This document shows positions 5,988-12,677 of a DNA stretch of 14,626 nucleotides, piece after piece (within the stretch, counting starts at the first letter, position 1; each line of letters opens with the position of its first letter). The position numbers and the translations under genes were made by a program. The stretch spans positions 1-14,626 of the forward strand of contig QMMV01000013.1 of assembly GCA_003647435.1 (NCBI GenBank), written 5' to 3'. This stretch comes from Deltaproteobacteria bacterium (lineage in GTDB: Bacteria > Desulfobacterota > Desulfobacteria > Desulfobacterales > C00003060). The notes below the pieces were generated by a model. It was not told where the DNA came from. It ran no database searches and saw only the letters and a list, made by a program, of their open reading frames with translations.

Positions 5988-8168
5988 TCATTGGGTTGCG
6001 TTAGCCTGCGTCTGCTCATTATCCCTATCCGACTTATCGTACCCTTGTAATGTGTACCCTGACCAGAAGGCAGCCATGAATGCATCTCGATTTGGCCGTA
6101 TTTCTTCACGAAGGCGGTCAAATTCGGTCAAGGTCACACCGACTCGGCGTCGAAAATCATCGGATAGATGGATTTTTTCATGCCGAGCCTCAACGTCAAA
6201 AATCTTTGACAACCCTCGCTTCCATAAGGCCTCGGGGGATAGATCGGTTCCAAATGTTAACACTCGGTGCTTTAAGAAATCTTTACCGTCTTTACCGACT
6301 TTGGTCGCATGCCAATACGATCGACCAAATTGGCGGATCAATGCACCGCAGCCAAACCCAAGTTCAGCTGGCGTTTGATAGCGCAATTCATCTATCGGCC
6401 CATCTTCTATGATCTTCAATAATTCTTTCCATGGTCGCATGGTCATTTCCGACCTCCTTTCCTCTGAAAAGTTCTTGTCCTTTGAAGCTGCATCTTCTGT
6501 GGCAAGTCGCCGCTGGTACTCGGTGATAAAATCAAGAAAGGTAAGATAAAAAATAACTTCGTCATTGAGTTCGAAAATACTTGCTGGAAGGCTGGGGATA
6601 AGGCTGTTCATCCTTCGAGCAGCGTTAGAAGTTGGACGATGAATGTCGAGCCTCTTTCGTCTTACGGCTGTCTCAAGTTGGTCCCATAAGTAAGAACCAC
6701 CGTAGGCTCTGGTAAGCAAAAATGGAATTGAACGATACATGGTCCGGTAATAAGCCGCCTGTTTTTCGGATACATTTGGTGCAAGCGCTCTCAAAAGGTC
6801 AACGCCTTTTTCAGCATTTCTCTGAGCAATCTTATTGAGCTTGCGTAGCGTTGAGGGGATAATGTCTTGAATAAATGCACGGAGATGAATGTCTCCCCGA
6901 CCGGGATTCCCATGAAAATAAATGAGAGTGAGACGAAAGCCAGCTTTATCGATATCCTCGGGCAAGAAGAGATCGAAGCCGGTCACCGTGTCTATGTATT
7001 TATCGAGAAATGGCCCCTCTTTGGGAGGCCTTCGCAACATAGCTTGTATTTTTTGGGAAAAATCCTGCCGGAGCGATTCATCTTTAAGGCTTTCATCGTG
7101 TACTGGCAAAAGATAAGCCGAGCCATATATGGTTGGCAAATCGCTTAACTTACGTCTTGAAGTAGTCTTACGTGCTTCAATATCGTTAACTGGTGAGAAT
7201 ATTTCACGAGTTATGATGGAATGTATTCTCTCTGTCAAAGCGGAAAAGACCCTACTACCCAGAGTTAAGGCTTTGTAACAGGATTCATCTAAAGCCACCC
7301 CTTCTACCCAGAGCGCTTTCTTTCCCCCTTGAGGAAGTGGACACTTCCACTCAGGAAGTGCCCAGGGCCAAGCTTTACAATATGACGCTACTACATCTCC
7401 CTTTTTGCCACAGATTGAACATGTGGCTACCTTTTTCCCAATGCTTGCTCCCTCTTCAAATTTAGCTGCCCACACAGCTTTAAGAATCTTGTCAAAGTTA
7501 GGAACAATATATTTGCCATGCTGTTGATTGCTTTCAGCGATGACATAAGGGGAAGGATCTTTACTGTACGAATAGGGACTGGAAGCTCCATGTGTCTGGG
7601 CTAGGATAATAATTCCGAGGAGTTTCGAGCCTTTTTCGACAGGCATTGATGAGACCTGGGCATGAATAAGGTGGGCAATTTGCATTAGAGGGAGTGCGTC
7701 AGGATTTACATTATGAGTTCTCTTGAGCCTACCATAAAGGAATTGGTAAACATGTTCTGTTGACTTTCGGAAACTGTAAGACTTTTTGCCTTCTTCAAGA
7801 TTTTCTTCTGTTCCTAAGTGCCGGTCGTAGCATGGATAAACCGGTATACCATAACTACCTTGAGGGCTAAGTGGCATTCCTCCGGTTGGCAAGACAAATG
7901 GAGTCCCAATAGCGCGTTTCACATCCGGTTTGAAATCAACTTTTTTTGTTTGGCCAGCTTTTGCCTCTTCCTGTCCCCAGACTTGCATTGGTAGAACAAC
8001 AGGAGCATCATTGCTGCCTTCGGGTGGAAGCTCAACTACAAAAACATGTCGGAAAAAGTTCTTGACCTTTTCATCATTCACATCTGAGATAAGCTCAAGG
8101 ATATCGCGAGCATCCATTCCGCCTTCTAATAAAGGCTTCCCCAGTCTGACCAGATCTTCAATAATCAT
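5988..8168 (-). CDS. cas8b: Cascade large subunit Cas8 (Cas8b/TM1802-like, zinc-cysteine cluster)
   Basis: This is a 726-residue protein in the position and size range of the type I-B large subunit, which recognises the PAM and recruits Cas3. The visible hallmark is a cysteine cluster, C250-x2-C253 (CSICGKKGDV) followed by C264 and C276 around YCKAWPWALPEWKCPLP, with C297 nearby. A putative zinc site of this kind is common in the TM1802/Csh1-type Cas8b group. The rest is not recognisable by motif, as usual for these fast-evolving subunits. The assignment rests on the cysteine region plus the strict cas6-cas8-cas7-cas5-cas3 order. The ATG at 8168 overlaps the cas6 stop (ATGA), and GGAG lies upstream inside cas6. 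The exact subtype (I-B or a close variant) is less certain than the large-subunit role. Confidence 0.85.
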   Translation of the reverse strand: MIIEDLVRLGKPLLEGGMDARDILELISDVNDEKVKNFFRHVFVVELPPEGSNDAPVVLPMQVWGQEEAKAGQTKKVDFKPDVKRAIGTPFVLPTGGMPLSPQGSYGIPVYPCYDRHLGTEENLEEGKKSYSFRKSTEHVYQFLYGRLKRTHNVNPDALPLMQIAHLIHAQVSSMPVEKGSKLLGIIILAQTHGASSPYSYSKDPSPYVIAESNQQHGKYIVPNFDKILKAVWAAKFEEGASIGKKVATCSICGKKGDVVASYCKAWPWALPEWKCPLPQGGKKALWVEGVALDESCYKALTLGSRVFSALTERIHSIITREIFSPVNDIEARKTTSRRKLSDLPTIYGSAYLLPVHDESLKDESLRQDFSQKIQAMLRRPPKEGPFLDKYIDTVTGFDLFLPEDIDKAGFRLTLIYFHGNPGRGDIHLRAFIQDIIPSTLRKLNKIAQRNAEKGVDLLRALAPNVSEKQAAYYRTMYRSIPFLLTRAYGGSYLWDQLETAVRRKRLDIHRPTSNAARRMNSLIPSLPASIFELNDEVIFYLTFLDFITEYQRRLATEDAASKDKNFSEERRSEMTMRPWKELLKIIEDGPIDELRYQTPAELGFGCGALIRQFGRSYWHATKVGKDGKDFLKHRVLTFGTDLSPEALWKRGLSKIFDVEARHEKIHLSDDFRRRVGVTLTEFDRLREEIRPNRDAFMAAFWSGYTLQGYDKSDRDNEQTQANATQ

Positions 8169-8872
8169 TTCGTATCTCCTCGATTGTGCGGAAATCTATT
8201 CACTCGTTTGAGAGAGCCAAATCCACGCGACACACATTTGCCTAAGCCAATTTTATCAGGCAGCCAAAAGTTAATCTGAAACGATCCGATGAACCCACGC
8301 ATTGGTACTCCTTTCAGTGCACATCTAACCTCTTGTAACTGGCTACAATTAGCCTTTAGCTGTAAATTGATCGTATAACCAAGCGATTTTGAGAGCGACA
8401 GACAATTTCCAACTAATATTTTTTCCAAAAGCGCTACACGCTTAGGCCGCGATTTTTCTGTTACATATATGCGTTCATTTTTTTGGTTGAGTGCTAACCA
8501 TGGTGTCAGAAAAGAGTACGAAACAGGCTTTAGTAGTTCACCTAAGGTTTCAATCCTTTTGATAATTTTAGATTCGATTACAGGAAGGTTTTCATTGCCA
8601 ATGATTGTATGATCTACCTTCAGCCATAATTTTGAAAGAAGCTCACTTCCCTCAGCTATCCCCAAGAGTAAAGCTGTTTTCTGTAAAATTTTAAACTGTA
8701 TACGAGGATACGTATATAGCAAAGAACCATCAGATTGATGGTGATGGAGCAGTACTTCGTCTGCAAAAGCTCTTCCAAAAAAGCCGCGGAGTTGTGGTGC
8801 TTCACCTGTATGCATTTCACGGCCCAAGCGAAGGTGATACTCAGTTACACTGATTTTAATCAAGGAATTCAT
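8165..8872 (-). CDS. cas6: CRISPR RNA endoribonuclease Cas6
   Basis: This 235-residue protein processes the precursor CRISPR transcript by cutting within each repeat. The diagnostic feature is the glycine-rich C-terminal loop LGKCVSRGFGSLKR (210-223), preceded by PMRGFIGSFQINFWLP (190-205), the second ferredoxin-like half. The N-terminal half contains LRGFFGRAFADEV (29-41) and YPRIQFKI (55-62). H21 lies close to the usual position of a catalytic histidine, and three histidines at 43-45 are another candidate; which is catalytic cannot be told from sequence alone. It is the first gene of the interference cassette. The start ATG (8872) has GAGGG about 9 bases upstream and overlaps the TGA of a short upstream frame. 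Its stop overlaps the cas8 start. A damaged relative of its C-terminus lies at the other end of the cassette. Confidence 0.9.
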   Translation of the reverse strand: MNSLIKISVTEYHLRLGREMHTGEAPQLRGFFGRAFADEVLLHHHQSDGSLLYTYPRIQFKILQKTALLLGIAEGSELLSKLWLKVDHTIIGNENLPVIESKIIKRIETLGELLKPVSYSFLTPWLALNQKNERIYVTEKSRPKRVALLEKILVGNCLSLSKSLGYTINLQLKANCSQLQEVRCALKGVPMRGFIGSFQINFWLPDKIGLGKCVSRGFGSLKRVNRFPHNRGDTK

Positions 8873-9045
8873 TTATATAGCCCTCGGGGTGCAATATAGA
8901 CGGTACGCTCAATTCGGTGCCCAGAGAAATTGTAACCAGCGAAGAGCCAGAATTGCTGCCTTTTGAGCATCATGAAACTACCACGTGAAAATGTGCCTTT
9001 TGGTTTACGCAGGAACCATTTCGTGAACCAATTCGCACATATTTG
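8869..9045 (-). other. Short open frame ending on the cas6 start codon; possible small gene or gene remnant
   Basis: This minus-strand stop-free stretch of 58 codons ends in TGA, which overlaps the ATG of cas6 (ATGA) and resembles translational coupling. The first usable starts are two adjacent ATGs at 8973 and 8970, giving about 34 residues beginning MMLKRQQFWLFAGYNF. Upstream in the same frame the sequence WFTKWFLRKPKGTFSRGSF looks protein-like but has no start, and the ribosome binding site before the ATG pair is poor. It matches no family I recognise. It may be the C-terminal relic of a lost gene, an upstream leader peptide of the cas operon, or chance. A plus-strand frame across the same bases (about 8881-8992) is also open, which lowers confidence in either. 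Confidence 0.3.
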
Positions 9046-9113
9046 TTACCTACCCCCCCACCGCGACAGATCGGCTCATGCTTGTAAAATTTTCGTAAGT
9101 GGTCACCGCGTCC

Positions 9114-9776
9114 TCAGGTCCTGAAAGCCTTCACCAACTCAGAGGCCTGCCTGAGAAAATAGCGCTTCATCTCTTCTGCATTTATATTCTTGAGCATTAC
9201 AGGAAGGTCATCCGGCCCAACCTTTTTTACCAGAAGTAGCCTTTCAGGAATAATGTACTCAAGCCCGCTGATTTCAAATCTCTCTTCGGTCTTTCTTACC
9301 AACTCGCCCAACTTCCAGTCATAGTTGTCCAGAACAAAGTAAAGGTCTACAAAATCCTTTGGCTCAAATCGATCGGTCAGGGCAAAGAGTTTCGCTGTGA
9401 CGATATTCAATGGGCTATCTACCAAAAGCCTTCCTATCTTTCTTCGCTTCTCGATGCTTTTGAATGGGTAGGTGGAAAATTCCACCTTGAGGGTATCACT
9501 ATCTTTGAATACAACCTCAAATATCCTCCGATCAAAAAGACGCTCATACCGGGTATCCCTTACGGAGGGAAGACTCCTTATCACTGTTGTCAGAAATTCT
9601 ATGGGAGGCACTTGTTGTTCGGTATCTGTGAAGAAATCGAGGTCTTTGGAAAGCCTGTGTTCAAGGTAAAATGCAGAAAGAGCGGTACCGCCTGTGAGGT
9701 AAAAATTGGTAAGAATTTCATCGGGCAGGTTGCCTATTAACATCTGCTGCTTTTCAGTCAGTATCTTGTTTTTCAC
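9114..9776 (-). CDS. AbiEii/AbiGii-like nucleotidyltransferase (toxin-type)
   Basis: This protein of about 220 residues belongs to the AbiEii/AbiGii nucleotidyltransferase family. The motif LTGGTALSAFYLEHRLSKDLDFF spans residues 27-49: G29-G30 hold the nucleotide phosphate, and D45 and D47 are the metal ligands. E99 (VEFSTYPF) is a fitting third carboxylate. A block with DLYFVLD follows at about residue 150, as in other family members. AbiEii proteins are toxins of type IV toxin-antitoxin systems that act as abortive phage defence. I place the start at GTG (9776), which makes 23 bases of overlap with the upstream small gene and has GGATGG before it; an ATG at 9818 would extend it into that gene by 14 residues. 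The usual AbiEi winged-helix antitoxin is absent; the 71-residue neighbour takes its position. Confidence 0.85.
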   Translation of the reverse strand: MKNKILTEKQQMLIGNLPDEILTNFYLTGGTALSAFYLEHRLSKDLDFFTDTEQQVPPIEFLTTVIRSLPSVRDTRYERLFDRRIFEVVFKDSDTLKVEFSTYPFKSIEKRRKIGRLLVDSPLNIVTAKLFALTDRFEPKDFVDLYFVLDNYDWKLGELVRKTEERFEISGLEYIIPERLLLVKKVGPDDLPVMLKNINAEEMKRYFLRQASELVKAFRT

Positions 9777-9969
9777 TGCACACCATCCGTATAAATTCCT
9801 TCCTCTCATCAGGAACATTTATTTCATCAAGCCAACTAAGAAGGGTCTTTCTGTCTTCCTCTGTAAGCTCTTTAAGGACAAAGGGGAAAAACTCCGCCAT
9901 TCTTCTGGCCCTCCACAGTTCATCTTTCAGATGATCAGGGTAATCCCAAAGCGTGCTTTTTGGGCACAA
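9754..9969 (-). CDS. Small hypothetical protein paired with AbiEii-like gene
   Basis: This 71-residue, charged, helical-looking protein contains MAEFFPFVLKELTEEDRK and a WLDEINVPDERKEFI segment. It starts at TTG (9969), preceded by a strong GGGAGG about 8 bases upstream, and its 3' end overlaps the start of the AbiEii-like gene by 23 bases. I do not recognise a domain. There is no visible helix-turn-helix, so it is not a classical AbiEi antitoxin. Its placement immediately upstream and overlapping suggests it is the cognate partner (antitoxin or accessory factor) of the nucleotidyltransferase. A role in holding the toxin inactive is inference from gene organisation only. Confidence 0.7.
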   Translation of the reverse strand: MCPKSTLWDYPDHLKDELWRARRMAEFFPFVLKELTEEDRKTLLSWLDEINVPDERKEFIRMVCSEKQDTD

Positions 9970-10015
9970 TCTTCTTACCTCCCTTTTTCGTACTGGTGTA
10001 ACACTTTAGCTCTTT

Positions 10016-10114
10016 TCAGAAATAGACCCAGATGTTTTCAAAAACCCAACTTGTTACAACCTTTTTAATTTCTTCAAAATCTTCATAGCTTGCTTCTCGC
10101 ATCGCCCCCAGCAT
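10016..10114 (-). CDS. Possible 32-residue small protein or truncated GNAT-like start
   Basis: An ATG at 10114 is preceded by GGAGGG at a 7-base spacing, one of the better ribosome binding sites in this stretch. It opens a 32-codon frame ending at TGA (10016). From residue 5 it reads MREASYEDFEEIKKVV, which resembles the first strand and helix of GNAT acetyltransferases. It then ends abruptly, so it would be a truncated remnant. Most of it lies in the 32-base repeat shared with the HEAT-repeat gene, where that gene uses a different frame. It could equally be a chance frame next to a fortuitous purine run. Confidence 0.3.
   Translation of the reverse strand: MLGAMREASYEDFEEIKKVVTSWVFENIWVYF
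10066..10097. repeat. 32-bp direct repeat, copy 1 (matches 3' end of HEAT-repeat gene)
   Basis: These 32 bases are identical, in the same orientation, to 11413-11444, the last codons of the HEAT-repeat gene. With one mismatch the match extends three more bases on the left. It lies in a spacer with no established gene. In one minus-strand frame it encodes the same KQAMKILKKL peptide, then continues to a stop a few codons later. Two copies 1.3 kb apart flank the second nucleotidyltransferase pair, so they could be the scar of a duplication or a recombination end point. Confidence 0.85.
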
Positions 10115-10455
10115 TTGTATACCCTCCTGCTAACCTCCGTCCACGGAATGTGTAACCAGAAGACGCAGTTTCTGCCGGCACCGACACTGGTACCTTCATC
10201 TTGAAAAACCTTCTGGTTCCACAAAATATCCTGAATTCCTGTGGAGTATAAACCACTATATATCAGCTTCGCTTTAAGGAAGAATAGGACTTCCTTACTT
10301 CGATATAAAAAGGTTTTAGAATTGGGATGTTTCTTGGCTGTTACCTGGAGTTATAAAACCACCAAAACCTTTTGTAGATGAGCTTTGATGGCATTTGATC
10401 TCTCTGATATATCACCTGCTGCAAGCTGCGTGTTCAGGGCTTCTGGTGTGTCTAC

Positions 10456-11010
10456 TTATATCCCTCTTAATACCCCTTCAAAGGCTTTGAGGAACTCTTT
10501 TTTGTCAGAAGATGCATCGAATTCTTTCAACCATTTTCGTATATACTGGATGTCAATATCAGGGTTTTTTAGAAGAACAGTCCTCACATCCTCCAGATCT
10601 CGCGGTCTGCCTGCAAAGATTTTATGAATGATCAGATCTTCAGGAGAGGCAAAATTGACCTCCTGATCCATTATCCTCACCTTTCTTGCCCTCTTTATGG
10701 CTCCTGTTTCATAGGAGGTAAATGAGAAGATGAAATCTACTCTTATGCCGGTGGTTTCATCTAAGGCCGGCAGCACCATTGTCTGTTTGGCAAATGATTC
10801 TATGTCCTTGGGGAGAGGTCTAAGGGAAAGTTCTCGAACAACGGCAAGAAGATCGTCAAGATGGTCGATATTCACACCGAGGGTAATATCTATATCTCTG
10901 GTAAGACGAGGTTCTCCATAGAGCAATACAGCCTGTCCCCCTATAATCATGTAGGGAAGGTTACGTTTACTAAGAGATGCGCCTATTCTGGAAAGGATTT
11001 TTTCAAACAT
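10456..11010 (-). CDS. Nucleotidyltransferase-fold protein (AbiEii/DUF6036-like)
   Basis: This 184-residue protein has a DNA polymerase beta-like nucleotidyltransferase core: IIGGQAVLLYGEPRLTRDID, with G24-G25 and the metal pair D39 and D41. A third acidic residue, D92, lies in RVDFIFSF. A later block, SPEDLIIHKIFAGRPRDLED, is typical of the AbiEii/DUF6036-like branch often found in toxin-antitoxin pairs. The ATG at 11010 has AAGG upstream and overlaps the preceding small gene by 28 bases, so the two are translationally coupled. It is a distinct subfamily from the AbiEii-like gene 700 bases downstream, not a duplicate. It may be an antitoxin, a toxin, or a tRNA- or protein-modifying nucleotidyltransferase; the fold is clear, the target is not. 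Confidence 0.85.
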   Translation of the reverse strand: MFEKILSRIGASLSKRNLPYMIIGGQAVLLYGEPRLTRDIDITLGVNIDHLDDLLAVVRELSLRPLPKDIESFAKQTMVLPALDETTGIRVDFIFSFTSYETGAIKRARKVRIMDQEVNFASPEDLIIHKIFAGRPRDLEDVRTVLLKNPDIDIQYIRKWLKEFDASSDKKEFLKAFEGVLRGI

Positions 11011-11204
11011 GAATTCAGCGCCTTTGCAATCTTTATGTCTATGTCTATTCCTTCCAAAGGCTCTTTCGGAGGGAGAACGCCAAGCTTTAACCCCTCATTC
11101 CACATAGATGTAAAGATTTTTATGGCATGAGCAAAAGGCATTTTCCCTTTGTTCCTGACAAAGTCATCTTCAAATTTATTGAATAAATCAGGGTATTTTA
11201 TCAT
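10983..11204 (-). CDS. Small conserved-looking protein paired with nucleotidyltransferase
   Basis: This protein is 73 residues from an ATG at 11204, with AGGA about 10 bases upstream; a TTG at 11210 would add two residues. It contains HAIKIFTSMWNEGLKLGV, then LPPKEPLEGIDIDIKIAKAL. From memory, the LPPKxPLEGIxxDI pattern occurs in small proteins encoded directly before nucleotidyltransferases of this type, but I cannot name the family. It overlaps the nucleotidyltransferase by 28 bases. The arrangement mirrors the 71-residue gene before the AbiEii-like gene, although the two small proteins do not look alike. A partner or antitoxin role is inferred. Confidence 0.75.
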   Translation of the reverse strand: MIKYPDLFNKFEDDFVRNKGKMPFAHAIKIFTSMWNEGLKLGVLPPKEPLEGIDIDIKIAKALNSCLKKSFPE

Positions 11205-11261
11205 TACCAATTATTCCTGCTTATTTATATAACCTTACCTAAAATACTTTTCAAATATGTT

Positions 11262-11369
11262 TCACATCATCTTTTCCCCTGTTTTCATCACTTCTATAGC
11301 AAAGGCGTTATCTTTATCAAATTCGTCCACAAGATATGGATAACTCCCGAGCGGCCCTATTTTTTGGCC
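11262..11369 (-). pseudogene. Possible remnant of a gene C-terminus
   Basis: This is a 35-codon stop-free minus-strand segment ending in TGA, reading GPLGSYPYLVDEFD, then KDNAFAIEVMKTGEKMM. It has protein-like composition but no start or ribosome binding site, and a stop lies just upstream in frame. The preceding bases in another frame (YHGTGIIHKAKK) also look protein-like, which would fit a frameshifted relic. The family is not recognised. It lies between the HEAT-repeat gene and the second nucleotidyltransferase pair. Chance is a real alternative at this length. Confidence 0.25.
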
Positions 11370-11409
11370 TTATGGATTATTCCGGTACCATGATAAGCAG
11401 AGGATTCAT

Positions 11410-12288
11410 TTATAATTTCTTCAAAATCTTCATAGCTTGCTTCTTTACCTCCATATCAGGGTCTGAAAGCATGTCTCGGAGCTCGCTCCTAAGCTCAAGC
11501 AAGTCCTTTGTGCTGACTTCATTCAGTTTCTTTAAAGCCAGAGCACGAATCCGCGGATCTTTATCCTTCAGACATTTGCGGTATGTTGCTATATGTTCCA
11601 TGGCTTCGGTCATCGTTGCAAGGAGTACCAGGGCATCGAAACGAAGATCGGCGTCCTCGTGATTGAGATATTTGAGATAAATGGATACCACCTCTTCCCG
11701 CTTAGAATAAAAACGCCATAGATTGAAAAGGATGGTTCTTTTCTGTTCCCGTGGGCCGTGCTCCAATCGTTCCAGCATCAAGCCCAGGATACGGTCATCC
11801 CGCAGGTTGGAAAGGGCATTGACTGCGGTTGCCTGAACGTCAGCATCAGGGTCGTAAAGCAGCTCAATGAGAGGAATGGCGGCCTGGGTGTTGCCTTCCC
11901 ATCCCAATGCAAAAGCAGCATTGAGGCGCAGCTCAGGATCAGGGCTCTTCAGGTCTTCAAGTAGTTGATCAATCAGGGGTTGAGGCTCCTTGAGAAAAGG
12001 GGAAATAACGCTGAGCTGGATAGAGGCGAAGTGGCGAATCTCTTCACTTTCGCCAGGATCGATCATCATCTGGTATAGAGGCCAGGCCACCTCCTGTTTG
12101 GCGAAACTGCCCAAAAGAAACATTATCTTGTGCTTCAATTTGTCATCAGCATCTTTGAATGCCTTCAGAAGCAGGGGTACACTTTTATCCTGTTCTTCCA
12201 AAAAGAGTTCTACTGATTCGATATACGAGTCTACCTTTTTAAGAAGACGTTCTTTGGGTTCGAAGTTTATTATGTTGCCTTTATTCAT
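11410..12288 (-). CDS. HEAT-repeat protein coupled to cas1-cas2
   Basis: This 292-residue protein is built almost entirely of HEAT/armadillo-type helix pairs. Clear units lie at about 104-134 (LKSPDPELRLNAAFALG), 137-165 (LYDPDADVQATAVNALSNL), 203-228 (HEDADLRFDALVLLATM), 236-258 (DKDPRIRALALKKL) and 268-292 (SDPDMEVKKQAMKILKKL), with more divergent ones at 37-100 and 167-195. No catalytic motif, signal peptide or membrane segment is seen; such solenoids usually bind protein or nucleic acid. Its ATG is only 2 bases after the cas2 stop and lacks a strong ribosome binding site, so translation is probably coupled to cas2. A HEAT-repeat gene is not part of the standard adaptation module. A role as an accessory factor for spacer acquisition is an inference from this linkage. 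Its last 32 bases recur at 10066-10097. Confidence 0.9.
   Translation of the reverse strand: MNKGNIINFEPKERLLKKVDSYIESVELFLEEQDKSVPLLLKAFKDADDKLKHKIMFLLGSFAKQEVAWPLYQMMIDPGESEEIRHFASIQLSVISPFLKEPQPLIDQLLEDLKSPDPELRLNAAFALGWEGNTQAAIPLIELLYDPDADVQATAVNALSNLRDDRILGLMLERLEHGPREQKRTILFNLWRFYSKREEVVSIYLKYLNHEDADLRFDALVLLATMTEAMEHIATYRKCLKDKDPRIRALALKKLNEVSTKDLLELRSELRDMLSDPDMEVKKQAMKILKKL
11413..11444. repeat. 32-bp direct repeat, copy 2 (3' end of HEAT-repeat gene)
   Basis: This copy is identical to 10066-10097. Here it encodes the final residues (KQAMKILKKL) of the HEAT-repeat protein and ends at its stop codon region, and the sequence fits a normal HEAT helix, so this copy is likely the original one. 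Confidence 0.85.
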
Positions 12289-12290
12289 AT

Positions 12291-12587
12291 CTAAAAGAAT
12301 TGCTGCAGCACCTCGTCATTCACCAGCTTTCTGTCAAATCCCTGGCCGAGCACCTTCACCTGCCTGAAATCTTCCTGGCAAAACGGAAACAGGTAAACGC
12401 TGTCTGCATCTTCGTCGATGAGGCTCAGGCATATTTCGGCAAGCTCGTCAAAACGGTTCTTTTCGAGCCTTCCCAAGAATGCGCTCTTCTGCACACGGAT
12501 TAACCCGTACTGTTTGCATGTTTTGGCTACCTTATTTCGGGACCTGTCGGCACTAATATCGTAAAGAATCCAGACGAGCACAGGCAT
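12291..12587 (-). CDS. cas2: CRISPR-associated endoribonuclease-fold protein Cas2
   Basis: This 98-residue protein dimerises and bridges Cas1 dimers in the spacer integration complex. The N-terminus MPVLVWILYDI carries the conserved first-strand aspartate D10. It continues with ADRSRNKVAKTCKQYGLIRVQKSAFLG, the typical Cas2 helix and second strand. The C-terminal strand lies around VYLFPFC. The length is normal. I start it at the ATG at 12587 because GGAGG lies about 6 bases upstream; a longer frame (to 12635) adds 16 residues unlike Cas2. It follows cas1 by about 90 bases and precedes the HEAT-repeat gene by 2 bases. Confidence 0.95.
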   Translation of the reverse strand: MPVLVWILYDISADRSRNKVAKTCKQYGLIRVQKSAFLGRLEKNRFDELAEICLSLIDEDADSVYLFPFCQEDFRQVKVLGQGFDRKLVNDEVLQQFF

Positions 12588-12677
12588 AATCTTCCTCCAA
12601 TTTTTAGCAGAGCCTGCAGTGGGATAAAATTGCAAGGTCCTTGTAATTCTTTATCTTTTTACCCATTCTCCGTTTCA

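Larger units (their letters stand above)
9970..10455. other. 486-base spacer with gene-like debris between two nucleotidyltransferase modules
   Basis: No standard gene is evident here. Three things are visible on the minus strand. (1) After the stop of the upstream nucleotidyltransferase (10456) the same frame continues for 34 codons to a TAA at 10351, then for 98 stop-free codons to a TAA at 10054. (2) A 32-codon frame at 10016-10114 has a good ribosome binding site. (3) Positions 10066-10097 are an exact copy of the 3' end of the HEAT-repeat gene. The pattern suggests eroded genes and past recombination rather than a designed regulatory region. An inverted repeat (AAAAGGTTTT and its complement, about 10309-10370) brackets a 43-base loop without an adjacent T run. 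Confidence 0.45.

Noticed and set aside
8873..9113. Possible CRISPR leader or lone repeat upstream of cas6
   Set aside because: No motif in this stretch recurs at spacer-like distances, and no typical repeat ending was found twice in the window.
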